A stretch of 64,000 bases of DNA from Aquila chrysaetos chrysaetos (taxonomy: Eukaryota; Chordata; Aves; Accipitriformes; Accipitridae). Positions 22,401-34,439 of the stretch are shown here, piece after piece. The first letter of the stretch is position 1, and each line of letters starts with the position of its first letter. The stretch spans positions 2,790,001-2,854,000 of the forward strand of contig NC_044029.1 of the NCBI RefSeq assembly GCF_900496995.4, in the 5' to 3' direction. Position numbers and translations under genes: made by a program. The notes below the pieces were generated by a model. That model saw nothing but the letters and a program-made list of their open reading frames with translations, was not told the DNA's origin and did no database searches.

Positions 22401-25400
22401 ATATAAATTATTTTCTGCACACAAAACTTTGAGTGAGATTACATTATAAACTTATCAGAAATTAAATAAAAGACCAACCTGAATAATTTTGTTTCATGTG
22501 AAAGGAAAGAAACCATTTAACACAAATTCTTAAACAGGTCATTCTGACAAATTTTAAGTCACATCACACTGTTACTTTTCATATTTGACGTCATCCAACA
22601 TTTCCTCAGAGGGCAAGAAGGAAGATACCAAATGAGAAGCCAACCAAAGCTTTCAGAAAGAGCTATGGGACATGCATGCCAACCTGCAGTGACTGATATT
22701 CTGTCTTGCAGTCCAGCAACAACCTAGTTGGGAACGAGTTCACCTAAACATGTCAATTTTAAAAGATTCAGAATTTCAGAAAATTGGATATTTAATTGGT
22801 CACTGTAAAATGAGACTCTGTTCGTGTCAGAACCATGCTTACTTATCATCTACATAAAAGGTGACCTCTTTTTAAAAAGACATGAGAGGGCAGGCAACAG
22901 GTTTATTTCTGCAGAATCTAGGAAGGATTAATAACATACTCTGTACTGGATCTGTAAAGAGATAAATGCTAACAGGTTTTACAAGGTCACACCTGGAATC
23001 CACATGGAACACTCCTCTTGCACCTTCCTTTAAGTGTTGGAGAAGGAGGGGGAAGTATCATCACCCTTAGCACGTAAGAAGCCCAGGACTGGCAGCCCAA
23101 GCCGAGCGTACCTACCAAGCAGTTGAAGCCTGGGAAGTATGAGGCCTTGCTCCCCAGTTGTACATGAAGCATTGTATAGCTCCCAGGCCTTCTGCCCATT
23201 AACCCAATTTAAAGTCAGATTAACAACTGTTTGAGATGCTACATCCTCTTTACCCATGATCAATCTCCTTCTCAGAAAACTCAACCTTAGGCATAGGTAG
23301 TCAAGCTACTGATCTTGGATTTTGAAGAACAATTAGAAGAGTGCACTTAAGCTGCATTTTCAGAAATAAAACACATACTCAGATACAGCTATTCCTTACG
23401 AGTAGGAACACGGAATTCTTACAGTTAGCCTGGTCTCAATGCAAATTTTGTAGAAAGCAGCGTGTTACCCTCATTTGATGCACCCTGTGTTTGTCCAATG
23501 TGTTACAGAATTACTAGTTTGAGACCAGAATTGCATGTGCTCTCAAGTATGTGAAAAAGCCTCTCTTGTAAAGAATGCTAAATAAAGGCCTTCCAGAAGA
23601 ACACAATTTTTAAGAATATCACATGCAGTACTCCTAGTGTGACTAGTAGGTCTAACTAATTCATAGTTCCCTCCTCATTTCAGGAGTTCTATATTACAAA
23701 ATTGCCACCTTTATAATCAATGTCAGCCTATGCAATGGGGAATTCATTAACTACTATATTTCCAGAAATTTAGAAGTGTGCTTTAATTTGCTTCTTTCTT
23801 GAGGCACAGATTTGTCCGTGGCTGTTCACTAGATGATTTTAATGCGGAAGCTGGTATCACAAATTAAGTGCAATGTGATGACACTCAGTTCAATCAAGAA
23901 CCACTTCAAGGAAATTAGCCCCAAGCACTGATGGCCTTACCAATACCATATCAAGTTTTACTCATTCTATTCAAAGTGGCATCATTAGGAAGTATTCAGT
24001 CCATAAGCCATGCATTGATATCCACAATGTTAATGGATCAAATTATACATGCATGTTGCTCCAGGCTAAAAAAAGTAAACCTTCAAAACACCAAAGATAC
24101 TATTTCCCTTCTCCAAAAGCACACGAATAGTGCTAGATAGCCTACCAGCCAGCAAAGAGTAATATTGTGGCGGGTGCCTTTTAGCAAATATAGTCAGTTA
24201 AATGTGCCTTACATGTAGTCAAAAATAATTCATCCAGATTATCCTAAATGCCTCTGCTTCTCTTGAAAGTGGTATTTTGTTAGTCTCACAGCAGTAGACT
24301 TGATAAAGCAGCATTGAAGTTTACTCACTTCCTGTCATCCAGAAAAAACTGCATCCCTACTGTAAACTCTTAATATGCTGGCTACACAGAGAAAGAGATG
24401 TTTAAGAGATGTTTAAGATAATACAAACCTGCATACGACATTTCACTAAATCCAGAGGTACAACAGCAGTGTGTGTCAGGCCACAACTTAGGACCCCACC
24501 AACGCCACAGAGAGCATAAAACTTGAGCGAGCCATATTCACAACTGTATTCTGCAGCAAAAAATAAAGACACACCATGCTTTTACATAAACTTCATGCAC
24601 TGTTGGACAATTATGTCCAGGGGATAGTTTATGCCTCCAATTCATTAGTAGATTAAATATACCACACTAAACATGCTTTGTCAATGTCACCACATACCAA
24701 CATGCAGAACAAACCTGCATTCTGCATTTAACCAGGTCTAGAGGAACCAGTGCTGTATGTGTTGTTCCACAGCTAATAATCCCACCAAGGCCACAAAGCA
24801 TAAAGAATCTGCCCGAGCCATATGCACAGCTGTATTCTAGTTAATTGAAAAAAATTACATATATATGGTCAATCATAAATGGAAACAAAGATCAGAAAAG
24901 AAACAAAATTGACTCAGTGCTACCTTCTCAAAAGTATTAAACTGAAATAATCTCCCATGCTGTATTATTCAACTGTAGGGTTATACTCAAAAGTAATTCC
25001 TGTGCTTTAAATTAACACTTTTAGACTGACAAGATTTGATTCTAAGCCTTCCAAACCGAGTTTGTTCCTTTAAAAAAGCAACGGAAGAAACAGTTAAGTT
25101 TTCGCTCACAGCATACTTAAACCATAGAAATTAATCCCAGAAGCTGCTACTAGAAATTACGACTCAAAGTTGCAATGTCCAACATTCTCTTGTATCAAAG
25201 AATTAAACAAGAATAGTGTTCCTCCAGTATTCTGGAGACAAAGCTGCTTTGGTTAAATATTCTGTGATAGTTCAACTTCTTTATTTAAGTAGAGACTTTA
25301 CAGATCTACGAGATCAGCATTGGATCTTTCTTTATGCAGATATATTTTTCAGGTATTTTTCAGTTTCTCTATACAGATTTTTTTTTAATTTTCTTTCAAA

Positions 25401-28400
25401 TACAGAATCTCAGATTTTACAGCTTCTGTTTAATGAAATTGCAGAATATTATTAAATTAATCATCACATTCAATGCTCATAAACAAGGTTCAGTACAGAA
25501 TCTTTCAGATCACATTTAATCAAGGGATACTTCATTTGCAGTGTTCCATACAGTACTGTGTATAAAACCATCCAGTCTAAAAAGAACAAGTTATTAATTT
25601 TCACAAATTCCAATAGAGCAAAGTTACTCAGGCTGAAAAACAAGAATCAGTTTCCCTCTTCCATTTTTGAAGAAGCTACAGAGGGTATGATTATCTGCAA
25701 CCAGAAAACACTCACGTTTACAATTAACAGTATGAAATAAGCGTAAGGTAGCAGCACAGTTCTGCTACTATGCTTAGCATTTTAAATATATAAGCAAAAC
25801 TAATATACTGAAAAAGCATAGAGAAAACAATACGTTATGTAGAAAATATTCCCCAGACTAGAAAGGGATAATCTAGGTTCTTTTGCTATTAAATCTAGCG
25901 GTGTTACTTCAATATAACGGAATAGACATTAAAGTGTCACACCAACTTAGTAAGAACTATCTCCAGAGAAACACTAATGAAAATCAAGAGACAGCAAAAC
26001 CCCATTTTATTCAGAGCTTCTTTGCCCTTTTTGCTTCTGAAATAAATTCCTTTATGAACATCAACAAAAATTTACAATTACGTTCAACAGCATCAACAGA
26101 ACACCAGTTAACACTAGCAGGCTTATACTGCTCTTAACTTCGCTATTATAAGGGAACTTCTTCCCTGAAATGTTCCAGGGTTTACATTATCTTTTACATT
26201 CATATTTCTCACCTTACTCTTCAAAATTAATCACCAAGACAACAAAAATGACATTTTTTCTTTATTCTAAAGTTACAAATACCAAATCACAGATACCATA
26301 TTAAGCCTAAACTTAAAGCAAGAAATCAGTTAACAGTCAGAATAATGCATAACCTACGAGAATTTTTTTAAATTGAGCTACTGCTCAAGACTGTAAATAT
26401 GCTGGTCCAGGACTTACACATACCTCTAGAATAGCTTGGTTATGCTAGCAGATTTTCAGACAGCAGTAATACTCCATTTACAACTTGTCAGAATAACTGG
26501 TTAAACAAACACAAACAAGGCTTTCCATGCAGGTGTAATCAGAGAACAGACTCTGGGTCCATATTACGGGGCAGCTCTGTCTAGCTGTATCTTTGGCCTG
26601 CAGCACAACAGTACTGCAGTAGTTACCATGCTGCCCAGATACCAGAAGTGTTTGTTCACACTCTCTTTTTCACAAAAATTTACTGTTAGAAGTCATACTC
26701 TTCAACTGACAGAGACAGACATTTGTAGAAGCCACAAAAAAGTAGTTTTATGTATCTGCTGAAAAGTAGTTTTATGTATCTGCTTTATTACAATGCTATT
26801 CAGACTGACCTGTCAGCTAGGTATCAAAACAGTAATTAAGAAAAGCAAGCCAGTACCAATTAGGCTTGAGGTCTTACAGGTACCTAAGTTCATAGTGGTA
26901 TAGCAGTATTAGGAAAAAAAAGCCATAGTAGATCCCAGACTTTCTATTTCAGAAGTAGAGTCAAATTTCCTAGAAACTCTTTCCTGAAAAGAGAACTGGC
27001 TAAACACATAGTACAGAAGGCAAGAAAGTTATTCTAGGCTTAAACAAACACCCTGAAGCTACTCAAATATAAACATATAGCACAAAAACATGTCTACTCT
27101 ATTAAGACAGCTACATTGTAACCATTTCATTTCTCTGCTTCTGATCTGACATGTTAACAAAGGATGATTTCCAAGAGCTGACCACAAAACACTTTGTCTC
27201 CAAGCTGTGTTATGGTTGATGCCCTGAGCTGAACTCAAAAGGTCTTGTGGTTTGTACTGACTTTGTGTGACCTTGCATAAGCTCAGATATCTTCTGCAAC
27301 GTGTTACTCTCCCAACACCAAGGCCAGAGAACCAACTGGTACGTGAAATAATGAACACAGCTGAAAAGACTACAAAGACTAAGAAACTCTAGTCACCTCT
27401 GACTGTATCTGCCTAAACACAGGATGAAGATTAAGCATAATGCTTTTAAGAAATAAGTGCACCTACTGAATATATTTAGCATACCAAAGAGCGATTTAGG
27501 GCTTTAGTTAGCTAGCAACAAGATTACTACGCTGATAACCAGAAGTACTTTCTTGAAAACTTAATAAAAGCTAACACCAAGTTCTGTCTCTCTTTCACAT
27601 ATTACATGAATGCTCATGCAAGAGCACTAACATACTTCAATAACCGTCGTACTTCAGAAGAGGTATCGTGCTGAAAGTACTTCTTACTGCGTTCTTTTAG
27701 AATAAATGCAGAGATGCTTTCAAGTTCTTAACAGCTTAAGAGAATTAGAATTTTTACATCTACCTCTGCTATTAAAAGTACCATCAAGGTCTGACCTTTG
27801 GAAGTCACAAAAGTGATCAAGAAACATACAGGAAGCCCCTGCACTTAAATCTAAAATGCATCACTGTATCTTAGACACCAGAGCTATCTGGTGTAAGCCC
27901 CACAACTCCGAAGGAGGGAAGAAAAAAGAAAAAAAAAAAAACCAACCAAAGTCACAACACCCAAAAAGAAACTAGAACAGCTGCAGACGCCTCTAACGTG
28001 TCTGGATGTTCAGATGTCCAGCTGCGACTAAACAGGGGAATAAAAAATAAGGAGAAAAGGAAAAAAAAAAGGCTGGGAGAGATGGTCTTTCAAATCCATC
28101 CAGACTGACACGCCGCTCCCCTCCACGGAAGAACGAACTACGGGCCTACAGCCTCCGTCCGCGAGGCTGCAGGCCCAGCAGAGCCAGAAAAAGCCCTCTC
28201 TTATCCCCCAGACTGCCTCCACCGGAGGGATGTCTCTGCAATTACTCCGAATTAGAGCCTTCCCGCCTCCTCTCCCGGTCCCACCGGATCCCGGCCGCCA
28301 CCCGGCGCTCACCGCACGGGGAGCGGAAGAGGCTGCCAGCGCCTCCCCCGCCCGTGCCCTTCCTCGTCCTCCAAACGGGCGCTCAAGGCCCAGCGCCGGC

Positions 28401-28671
28401 TCCTCGCCGGCCCGGCCGAGCCCCCCTCAGCGCTAACCCTCCCTCCGCCATCCCGACGGCCACAGGCGCCTCCGCCGCGATCCCCCTCCCCAAAGCCCCC
28501 TCCCCGCCGCCTCCCTTCCTCACCTTCGGCGGCGGATGCGGCCGCCAGGCCCCGCCGAGCGGTAGGCGCCTCCGCTGGCTCCGCGCGTTTCCTCACGCCA
28601 TCCTGGACCAGCTGGAAATGCGGCGCGTAGAAGGGGTTGAGCCGGGCGAGCGGCGCGATGGACGAGAACAT
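19479..28671 (-). CDS. SLC25A3: SLC25A3, mitochondrial phosphate carrier (PiC)
   Basis: SLC25A3 is the inner-membrane carrier importing phosphate with protons (or in exchange for hydroxide) for ATP synthase. Coding segments are 28671-28524, 24836-24715 or 24550-24429, 21805-21626, 21508-21327, 20594-20422, 19865-19755 and 19639-19479. Either third exon gives 358 residues; human isoforms have about 361. The ATG lies six bases after a CTCAG acceptor. Residues 1-49 form an Arg/Ala-rich mitochondrial presequence beginning [14 protein letters not shown]. Three carrier repeats follow, with signatures [10 protein letters not shown] (about 81-90), [10 protein letters not shown] and [10 protein letters not shown]. 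The C-terminus [14 protein letters not shown] is nearly identical to the human protein. All introns obey GT-AG and phases agree, so no damage is evident. Confidence 0.97.
21035..21280 (-). ncRNA. candidate H/ACA snoRNA in SLC25A3 intron (SNORA53-like)
   Basis: The human SLC25A3 gene hosts SNORA53, an unusually long H/ACA snoRNA of about 250 nt. In the intron between 21326 and 20595, on the host strand, there is an H-box match AGATAA (21201-21196). It is followed by ACAAC, which can pair with GTTGT just before an ACA (21040-21038) three bases from a plausible 3' end. Between them, GAGTATCT pairs perfectly with AGATACTC, with an inner CTGCT/AGCAG stem, and GGATCT can pair with AGATCC. The 5' end is approximate. 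Identity with SNORA53 is inferred from location and shape, not alignment. Confidence 0.35.
24429..24550 (-). CDS. SLC25A3: SLC25A3 alternative exon 3, type A-like
   Basis: This 122-base exon has acceptor TGCAG and donor GTTTGT. It completes a split Glu codon and encodes 40 residues including [17 protein letters not shown]. This resembles the mammalian heart/muscle exon 3A (SAKYYALCGFGGVLSCG). It is the downstream of the two alternatives in transcript order. Confidence 0.9.
24715..24836 (-). CDS. SLC25A3: SLC25A3 alternative exon 3, type B-like
   Basis: A second 122-base exon in the same phase, encoding 40 residues including [17 protein letters not shown], which resembles the ubiquitous mammalian exon 3B. 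It shares 30 of 40 residues with the A-like exon. Only 164 bases separate the two. Including both would shift the frame because 122 is not a multiple of three. Confidence 0.9.
24837..28523 (-). other. SLC25A3 intron 2
   Basis: A 3.7-kb A+T-rich intron without recognisable exons. It contains a 24-bp tandem duplication at 26737-26784. Open frames inside it show no family resemblance. Confidence 0.7.
26737..26784 (+). repeat. 24-bp tandem duplication
   Basis: Two adjacent 24-base copies ending in TATGTATCTGCT differ only at the first base, indicating a recent duplication within the SLC25A3 intron. Confidence 0.9.
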
Positions 28672-28842
28672 GGCGACCTGAGGCGGGCGAGAAGAGCAGA
28701 GCGGCGTTGGCACGGGGAGGCCCGCCACGGGCCCCGCCACGACGGTCCCACAACCCGCCGGGCGGCCCGTCGCGCCGGGGCGAAGCAGCGGGTGCCGGCG
28801 GTCGGTCGATCGGTCGGTCGCCCCCTCGCCGCCCCGACTCAC

Positions 28843-28890
28843 CTCCTAAGATGGCGGCAGCGCGCGGACCGCTGCTGGGCGCTAGAGGCT
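28843..28890 (-). other. SLC25A3: SLC25A3 noncoding exon 1 (5' end approximate)
   Basis: The minus strand reads CCATCTTAGGAG followed by GTGAGTCGGGG, a strong donor. The next acceptor is CGCCTCAG at about 28685-28678, six bases before the ATG. The upstream boundary is a guess. Confidence 0.6.
28848..28858 (+). promoter_or_regulatory. YY1-type motif AAGATGGCGGC
   Basis: An exact match to the YY1 core element frequently found at start sites of ribosomal and mitochondrial genes. It lies inside the SLC25A3 noncoding first exon. Confidence 0.6.
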
Positions 28891-28967
28891 GCCCGGGCGG
28901 CCGGCTCCGTCACTTTGTCCTTCGCCGACGCAAGGGGCGGGGCCAGCGCCCCGAAAGCTGCGGGGCG

Positions 28968-28972
28968 ATTGG
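28968..28972 (-). promoter_or_regulatory. CCAAT box upstream of SLC25A3
   Basis: CCAAT on the minus strand, in context GCCAATCG, about 80-120 bases upstream of the presumed first exon. A GC box lies next to it. Confidence 0.5.
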
Positions 28973-28999
28973 CGGAGCCGCGCTGTCAGCCGGCACCGC

Positions 29000-29011
29000 C
29001 GCGCATGCGCA
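29000..29011 (-). promoter_or_regulatory. NRF-1 binding motif CGCGCATGCGCA
   Basis: A perfect match to the NRF-1 consensus YGCGCAYGCGCR. NRF-1 activates nuclear genes for mitochondrial proteins, which fits the phosphate carrier. Confidence 0.65.
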
Positions 29012-29489
29012 GCCCAGGCCTTCGCCCTTCCCGCCCTCACGCCTGCGCACCGCGGCCCTCGCCTCCGCCCTGAGGGAGGGCGGTCAGCGTCTGTCACACC
29101 GGGGGCCGCCGGGCCCGGCTGGCAGAGCCCGCGCGGCCGGGACCGGGCCCGGGCCCGGTCCGCTGCCTGCGTCCCACGGCTGCCCTTGCCCTTTCGGCTG
29201 TGCGCCGCAGCTGCGACAGGCCTGAGAAACGCGGTCCGCCGGGAGGGAGACGTTTCTTCTTGGGCACCCGCCCCACGTCAAAGCCCCTGACAGAACTCCT
29301 GCGCCTTCCTTCCCGCAGGCTTCAGGTAGCTGGGCTACAGCCCGGGGCAATGTCAAAAACCCGAGACACTCCCAAACTCCTGCTCGACCTCGCCCCACCG
29401 TGCTCTGCAGCGCTTCTGCCTCACACCCCGGTTTTAAGAGGAGGTTGAAGAAGTCCTCTGCGTCGCCCCACGTTCCAGTTTGCATCTAG

Positions 29490-32400
29490 GAATGCTTTCT
29501 AATCACAGCCTGGTAAATGCAAGACTCTGCTCTCGTAGCAGGAGGTTCAGCCCTCCCGCAGCACGGTTCCAGACGAAGCAAGGTCAGGAGGCAGGCCGCC
29601 GAAGCTGCATTTCACTGCTGGAGGACAAGCTGGCAAGGCAGCGTGACAAGGCCTGTGCTACAACGGCTGCAGCCGCTTATGGAAGAATTGCCAGCTACTG
29701 GTTTGTTAAAAGTAGGGTGTTATTTAGCACAGCATGCGTGCTTGGCCTTAACTACCTTAAACTATGCCTTTTCTAACAGAGCGTGATGTCCACTCCATTT
29801 AGTGGATTTACATAAGTACAGAACTGGCACAGCACAGTTCAGCTCCCCAGTTACCAAAGAGATAAGAACCCCACGTTTTCACCATCTTCATCACCATCCT
29901 GTCCGCTACAGTGCTCTGTAACAAGGTAAGCACAGAGGACAGCAAAGCAGGAGGCACACACGGAGTACCCCAGCTATTACTTCTGGGCACGGAGCCATAA
30001 TGCGACTGATAGCACACCTGCACGGCCACACTGAAGACAGACCCCGTCATCAGCTCAGCGGCTCCCATCGACTTCCCTGCCGCACCAACCTTAGGACTTG
30101 GCTCTACTTGCTGTATTTCACAACCAAGTTGATCCAGGCAGACTGTCAAACACAGGCAAAAATGACACGTGCCTAATAGCACTGTCACAGAAGTCTAGGT
30201 TGGCTAAGTCCCTCTTGAGTAAACTAGACTCCAGCTGCCAAGTAGGAAAAGGTCAGCTGAAACTTGCATTCTTTAAATACTTTGATTTAGCAACCAGCTA
30301 AGAGCCTGAAGCGCTGTTCACTTCACTGCCACTGGCAGCAACGAAGACAGGCCAGAATTGTTCATTTAGCCATTACTTGTTCTGCTCTACCCACTTGCAT
30401 CTAAACAATGGTTGGTGGTACTGTTTTATTTAAAAGCCAAACACTGATACTTTTTTTTCATTAACTAGTAACTTCTAAGCATGACTGAGACTTGGGCTTT
30501 TATCTTGAAATTACATACAAATGATGGCAATTCTTGCAGACTTTTCTGATTTTTAACATATAGAAAACCTCTGCTCCTTCCAATTATGAAGGATGAACAT
30601 GTGACTATATTTATTTATATGCATCTAACGGCAATCTGTGTGCACAACTAGTACTGACACTTGGAGTTACAGTCTGTGGAACAATCAGTTTCTTTGGTTT
30701 TAGCTGACAATTAACTTTAACAGCTGTGCTATTAACAAGTACTATTAAACAGCAGAGCCTAACATATCCCGGTGAAAATACAGGGATAACATATGTTCCT
30801 GCTGAACGCGTATCATTTTACATAGAAAATCTCTTCAACTTTTCCCAGATGTGAAAGAATAAAATAGCAGTAGCCTGTAATTTGAACCATCTAGATTAAT
30901 CTGATTCCTGACACACTCTGAGGGTAGTAACAGATGAAGACTTGAAAGACATTACCTTTTGGTGTCCATCTGTCAGATTCACAGTAAAAAGAGCTATTGT
31001 AAATTCAATCCATCTTTTTAATCAGTAGCTTTTCAAATTTGGGAAGTTTAGGAAAATGTCAGTTTGGCAACTCCAAAGTTTTTGTAATTACATCTCTCCT
31101 TCTGTTATTAACACCCACCACACACACCCTCCATTCCCCCCACCCCAAGCAGCATACAATCAAGAAATTGTAGACTAGGTCCTGTGTTGCAATAACTTTT
31201 CAGTTCTAAGACTTTGGTGAAGCCTGTAAGTAAAATCAAAGCTCTTACAAGCTTGGTCTCCAGCTGACTTATTGTTTTCAGAAGTATACAATGAGATAGT
31301 GAAACAACCATCCACACCTTCTATAATCAGGTTAGCACAAGTAGCATCTGCTCCTGTTGTAAGCATGTATTTTACATACTCATTCACTGTATCAACACCA
31401 GAACTACTAGACTGTGATTCTAGAGAATCAGTAACAGATCAATTCAAGCTGTAAGTAGGTTTCACAGCCCAAGGGAAGCGTTAACACTGCAGCATCTCCT
31501 TCAACAGGATCCCAGCTAGCTAGGTTGAATGACAGCCGTCATATCCTCTGAAAACAGGAAGCAGCAAAACCTCTCCTATTCTTATTAGTCACTGCCGTAA
31601 GTGTCCTCACCTGATAATCTTTTTAAAGCTAAATTCTCCCCAGACGTTACATGTGTTTCCTCCATAAAACACAACATTTTTTCCCCTAAATAACAAATAA
31701 AGGCAGCGATGCAGATGCAATTTTTAACCACAAACTACCAATACCGACAAAAAATTTCAAAGTGAGGTGGGACAGAAAATCTGAGGAATCATTCTTTTTG
31801 ATATCAATATATACATAGTACTTAGACGTGTATATGCCACCTTTGGACTATTTTACAAGTTGAATTAACTTGTAGACCCTATGCTGTATGAACACATGCA
31901 TGCATGTATATACTTGTCGTAGCTTGCTGTTGCACTGATGCAAAGCAGCCTGGTATACTCCCTAAGGAAAAAGAAAAGCAAAAGTCATAGGAAAGTTTTA
32001 GACAAAGGTAGGTAGACTTACCAAACATACAGTAAAAGCTATATTAACAGACAACAAAGGGTATGCTGAAACTCCCAAGTTTGTAAGCACAAGATTTAAA
32101 ATTACACATCACAATCCACCCCTGTGTCTATTTTGATCAGTCAGATGAAGTTCTTAAATTTTTTTTTTAAATCTGTTCAGCCCAATATGCAACTTCAGCC
32201 ATATCAAAGCAAGCCAAATATACCACACACAAGACATGCCACGCAGTTTTACAAGCTTCATTTGCAATTATGCATTTTTCGCCGCAGACCAGTCTCCTTT
32301 TGGAGCTCTGTTATTTAAAGGCATTCTTTTTGTACTCAGCTTTTCTAGTTTAACTCTGCACAAACTTGTTAATTTTTTTTTTTTTTTTAAAAGATATTTT

Positions 32401-33179
32401 GTCCACAGAACCATCTGAGAAGGTAATTAGCAGGAACTGAGGATTTTAATACCATGAAGATTTTTGTAAGTTGTGCCACCAGAAACAAACTAAAACACAC
32501 ATAGATCAAGCCAAGGAAGGACCTGAAAGCATTCTGCAGGGCAGTACTGAGCCTACTGCTAGCAAGTAAACTTGGAGAAGAAAAAGTTCCTTCACACTGT
32601 TTCCTACTTAAATACAAAGCAAGGTTTCAAAACACGCACAGAATTTAAATTTAAGATCCTCCTTGAGAGCTTGTCTCAGACACTAGGTAAGCTCTCACAG
32701 CCTCACCATGGATCAGGTGCCATAAAATTAAGTCTCAACACTGCAAGTGATATCCTCTAGTGACTCATAGCCCAATACCAGACTCCTGAGACTGGGTGCA
32801 TCATAAAAGATTAGCACAAAATTTAAAGGGAAAAGCACAAGCTCTGTGTTAGAAAGCTCTCATTCAGACAGGCAAATCAAGATCTGCCATGTTTTCAAGC
32901 ACAGCATTCTAAGCAGTATGACCTATCATGAGAACAAAACCAATAAAACATTGTCGTGCCTATTAACTTACACAGGCCTTTTTCCAGACTTCTTGTAGCC
33001 CTTGCCTTAAAAGGGACTTAAGCAGTATTTACTACGTCAGAACTAAACTAATTTTTTGCAACTGGAATTCAGATACTAATACCAAGTCCATAAAATTGCT
33101 CTATTTTGTGATTGGTTCTGGAAGTTTAACCTGGCTCTGTCTAGAAGCCAAGATAAACTAATGGAACAAAAGTGAGATT

Positions 33180-33213
<34 letters not shown>

Positions 33214-34090
33214 AACGCCAGTTCCTGTTGCTTCAGCACTTTGATACAAAGACTATAGTATACTTCAGTGTAACTTATACAGCAGTATTTAGAAGGCTTT
33301 AAGCACATGCAACTATTCAGCTAGTAGCACTATTACTACATGTGTTACTCTTAACTAACGTGAATAGCTTTAGGAATGCTGGTAAATCCATATTTGGGGC
33401 TGGGGGAGGAAGGAAGAGAGGGAATAAAGAAGGAAGAGATTATTCTCAGGGCTCACACCATTAAATGCCTCAAGTACAAGAAGCTCATTCATTTATTGAA
33501 GACGCATTGTCTTCCAACTGCAACTGAGCTACACGTAGGTTACTTTGAGGACTTACATAGAAAAGTCTTTACCTTCTGTGAAGTAACACTGAAGTTGAGA
33601 GGATTCTCCAAAACAGTGCATAAATGAAAGAATGACGACATTTAATTGCATTGCAGTTCAGTTTGGAGTTTGTTTGTTTGGTTTGGGTTTTTTTGATGCT
33701 AACAGTATCCCTGAAGGAGGTCAACTGAAAGTATTTCATGTAACTAGAAGAGAAAGATATATTTCATGTTAAAACATATAGCAAAGCGGGGTGAAAAATA
33801 ATTCAAAGTGAAAAGGAAGTTCCTTAAGCACTGAAAAGCAAATGAAGACTAACTTTTCCTCCCGTCCGAATTAAAGGCCTAACATAGGCTAAAGGAATAT
33901 GGTTTTAAACTATTGTTATAGTGCAACTATGATGAATATCCCTCCCACCAAGTGTTGACATGAACTGCTCTGGTTTTACTATCAGATTTTTCTTTTTTTT
34001 TTTTTTTTTTTAAACATGGAAGACTTAGCAGCACAAAATGACACCACTGATACATCAGTTGTCTTGCTTTTGCTGCTTTTCAGCAATGCA
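29490..34090. other. intergenic region between SLC25A3 promoter and TMPO 3' end
   Basis: About 4.6 kb, mostly A+T-rich, with no recognised gene. It contains a 28-base poly(A) run and T-rich tracts. The boundary with the TMPO 3' UTR is uncertain because several candidate polyadenylation signals lie at 34.09-34.45 kb. Confidence 0.6.
33184..33211 (+). repeat. poly(A)28
   Basis: An uninterrupted run of 28 A. Confidence 0.95.
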
Positions 34091-34439
34091 TTTATTTTGA
34101 TAAGGAAAATCCACACACATTAAAGTCATTTTTATTTTTCTGCATTTTGACATCAAAAGTGAATGTCTTATGTTACAGTTTTCTATAGGATGGACACAAG
34201 TTTAGCTATTTGGATTACTCAAAAAAGCAGATTAAAAGGAAAAAAAAACATTAATCTTAACAGAAAAAAAGACCTATTGCTTTGCTACAAATTACCATTT
34301 TTGTCCCAAAGTTCACGGAAAATAAAGCTTCCCCATAGCTATAGTCTACACAATAATTGTACCTAGAGTAAAAAGATATTGACTATTAGCTAATGTTCTC
34401 AGCTTTTTATAAGTAGCACTTTAAGAATAAGTAGTATGA

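Larger units (their letters stand above)
28090..29480. promoter_or_regulatory. SLC25A3 promoter CpG island
   Basis: A G+C- and CpG-rich block covering the coding exon 1 region, a noncoding first exon whose donor GTGAGT follows base 28843, and the upstream promoter. Long open frames on both strands within it are composition artefacts. Confidence 0.85.

Noticed and set aside
28354-29485. Several long open frames on both strands around the SLC25A3 promoter
   Set aside because: They overlap each other in all frames within the CpG island. Only the minus-strand frame containing [14 protein letters not shown] is supported by homology and splice phase.
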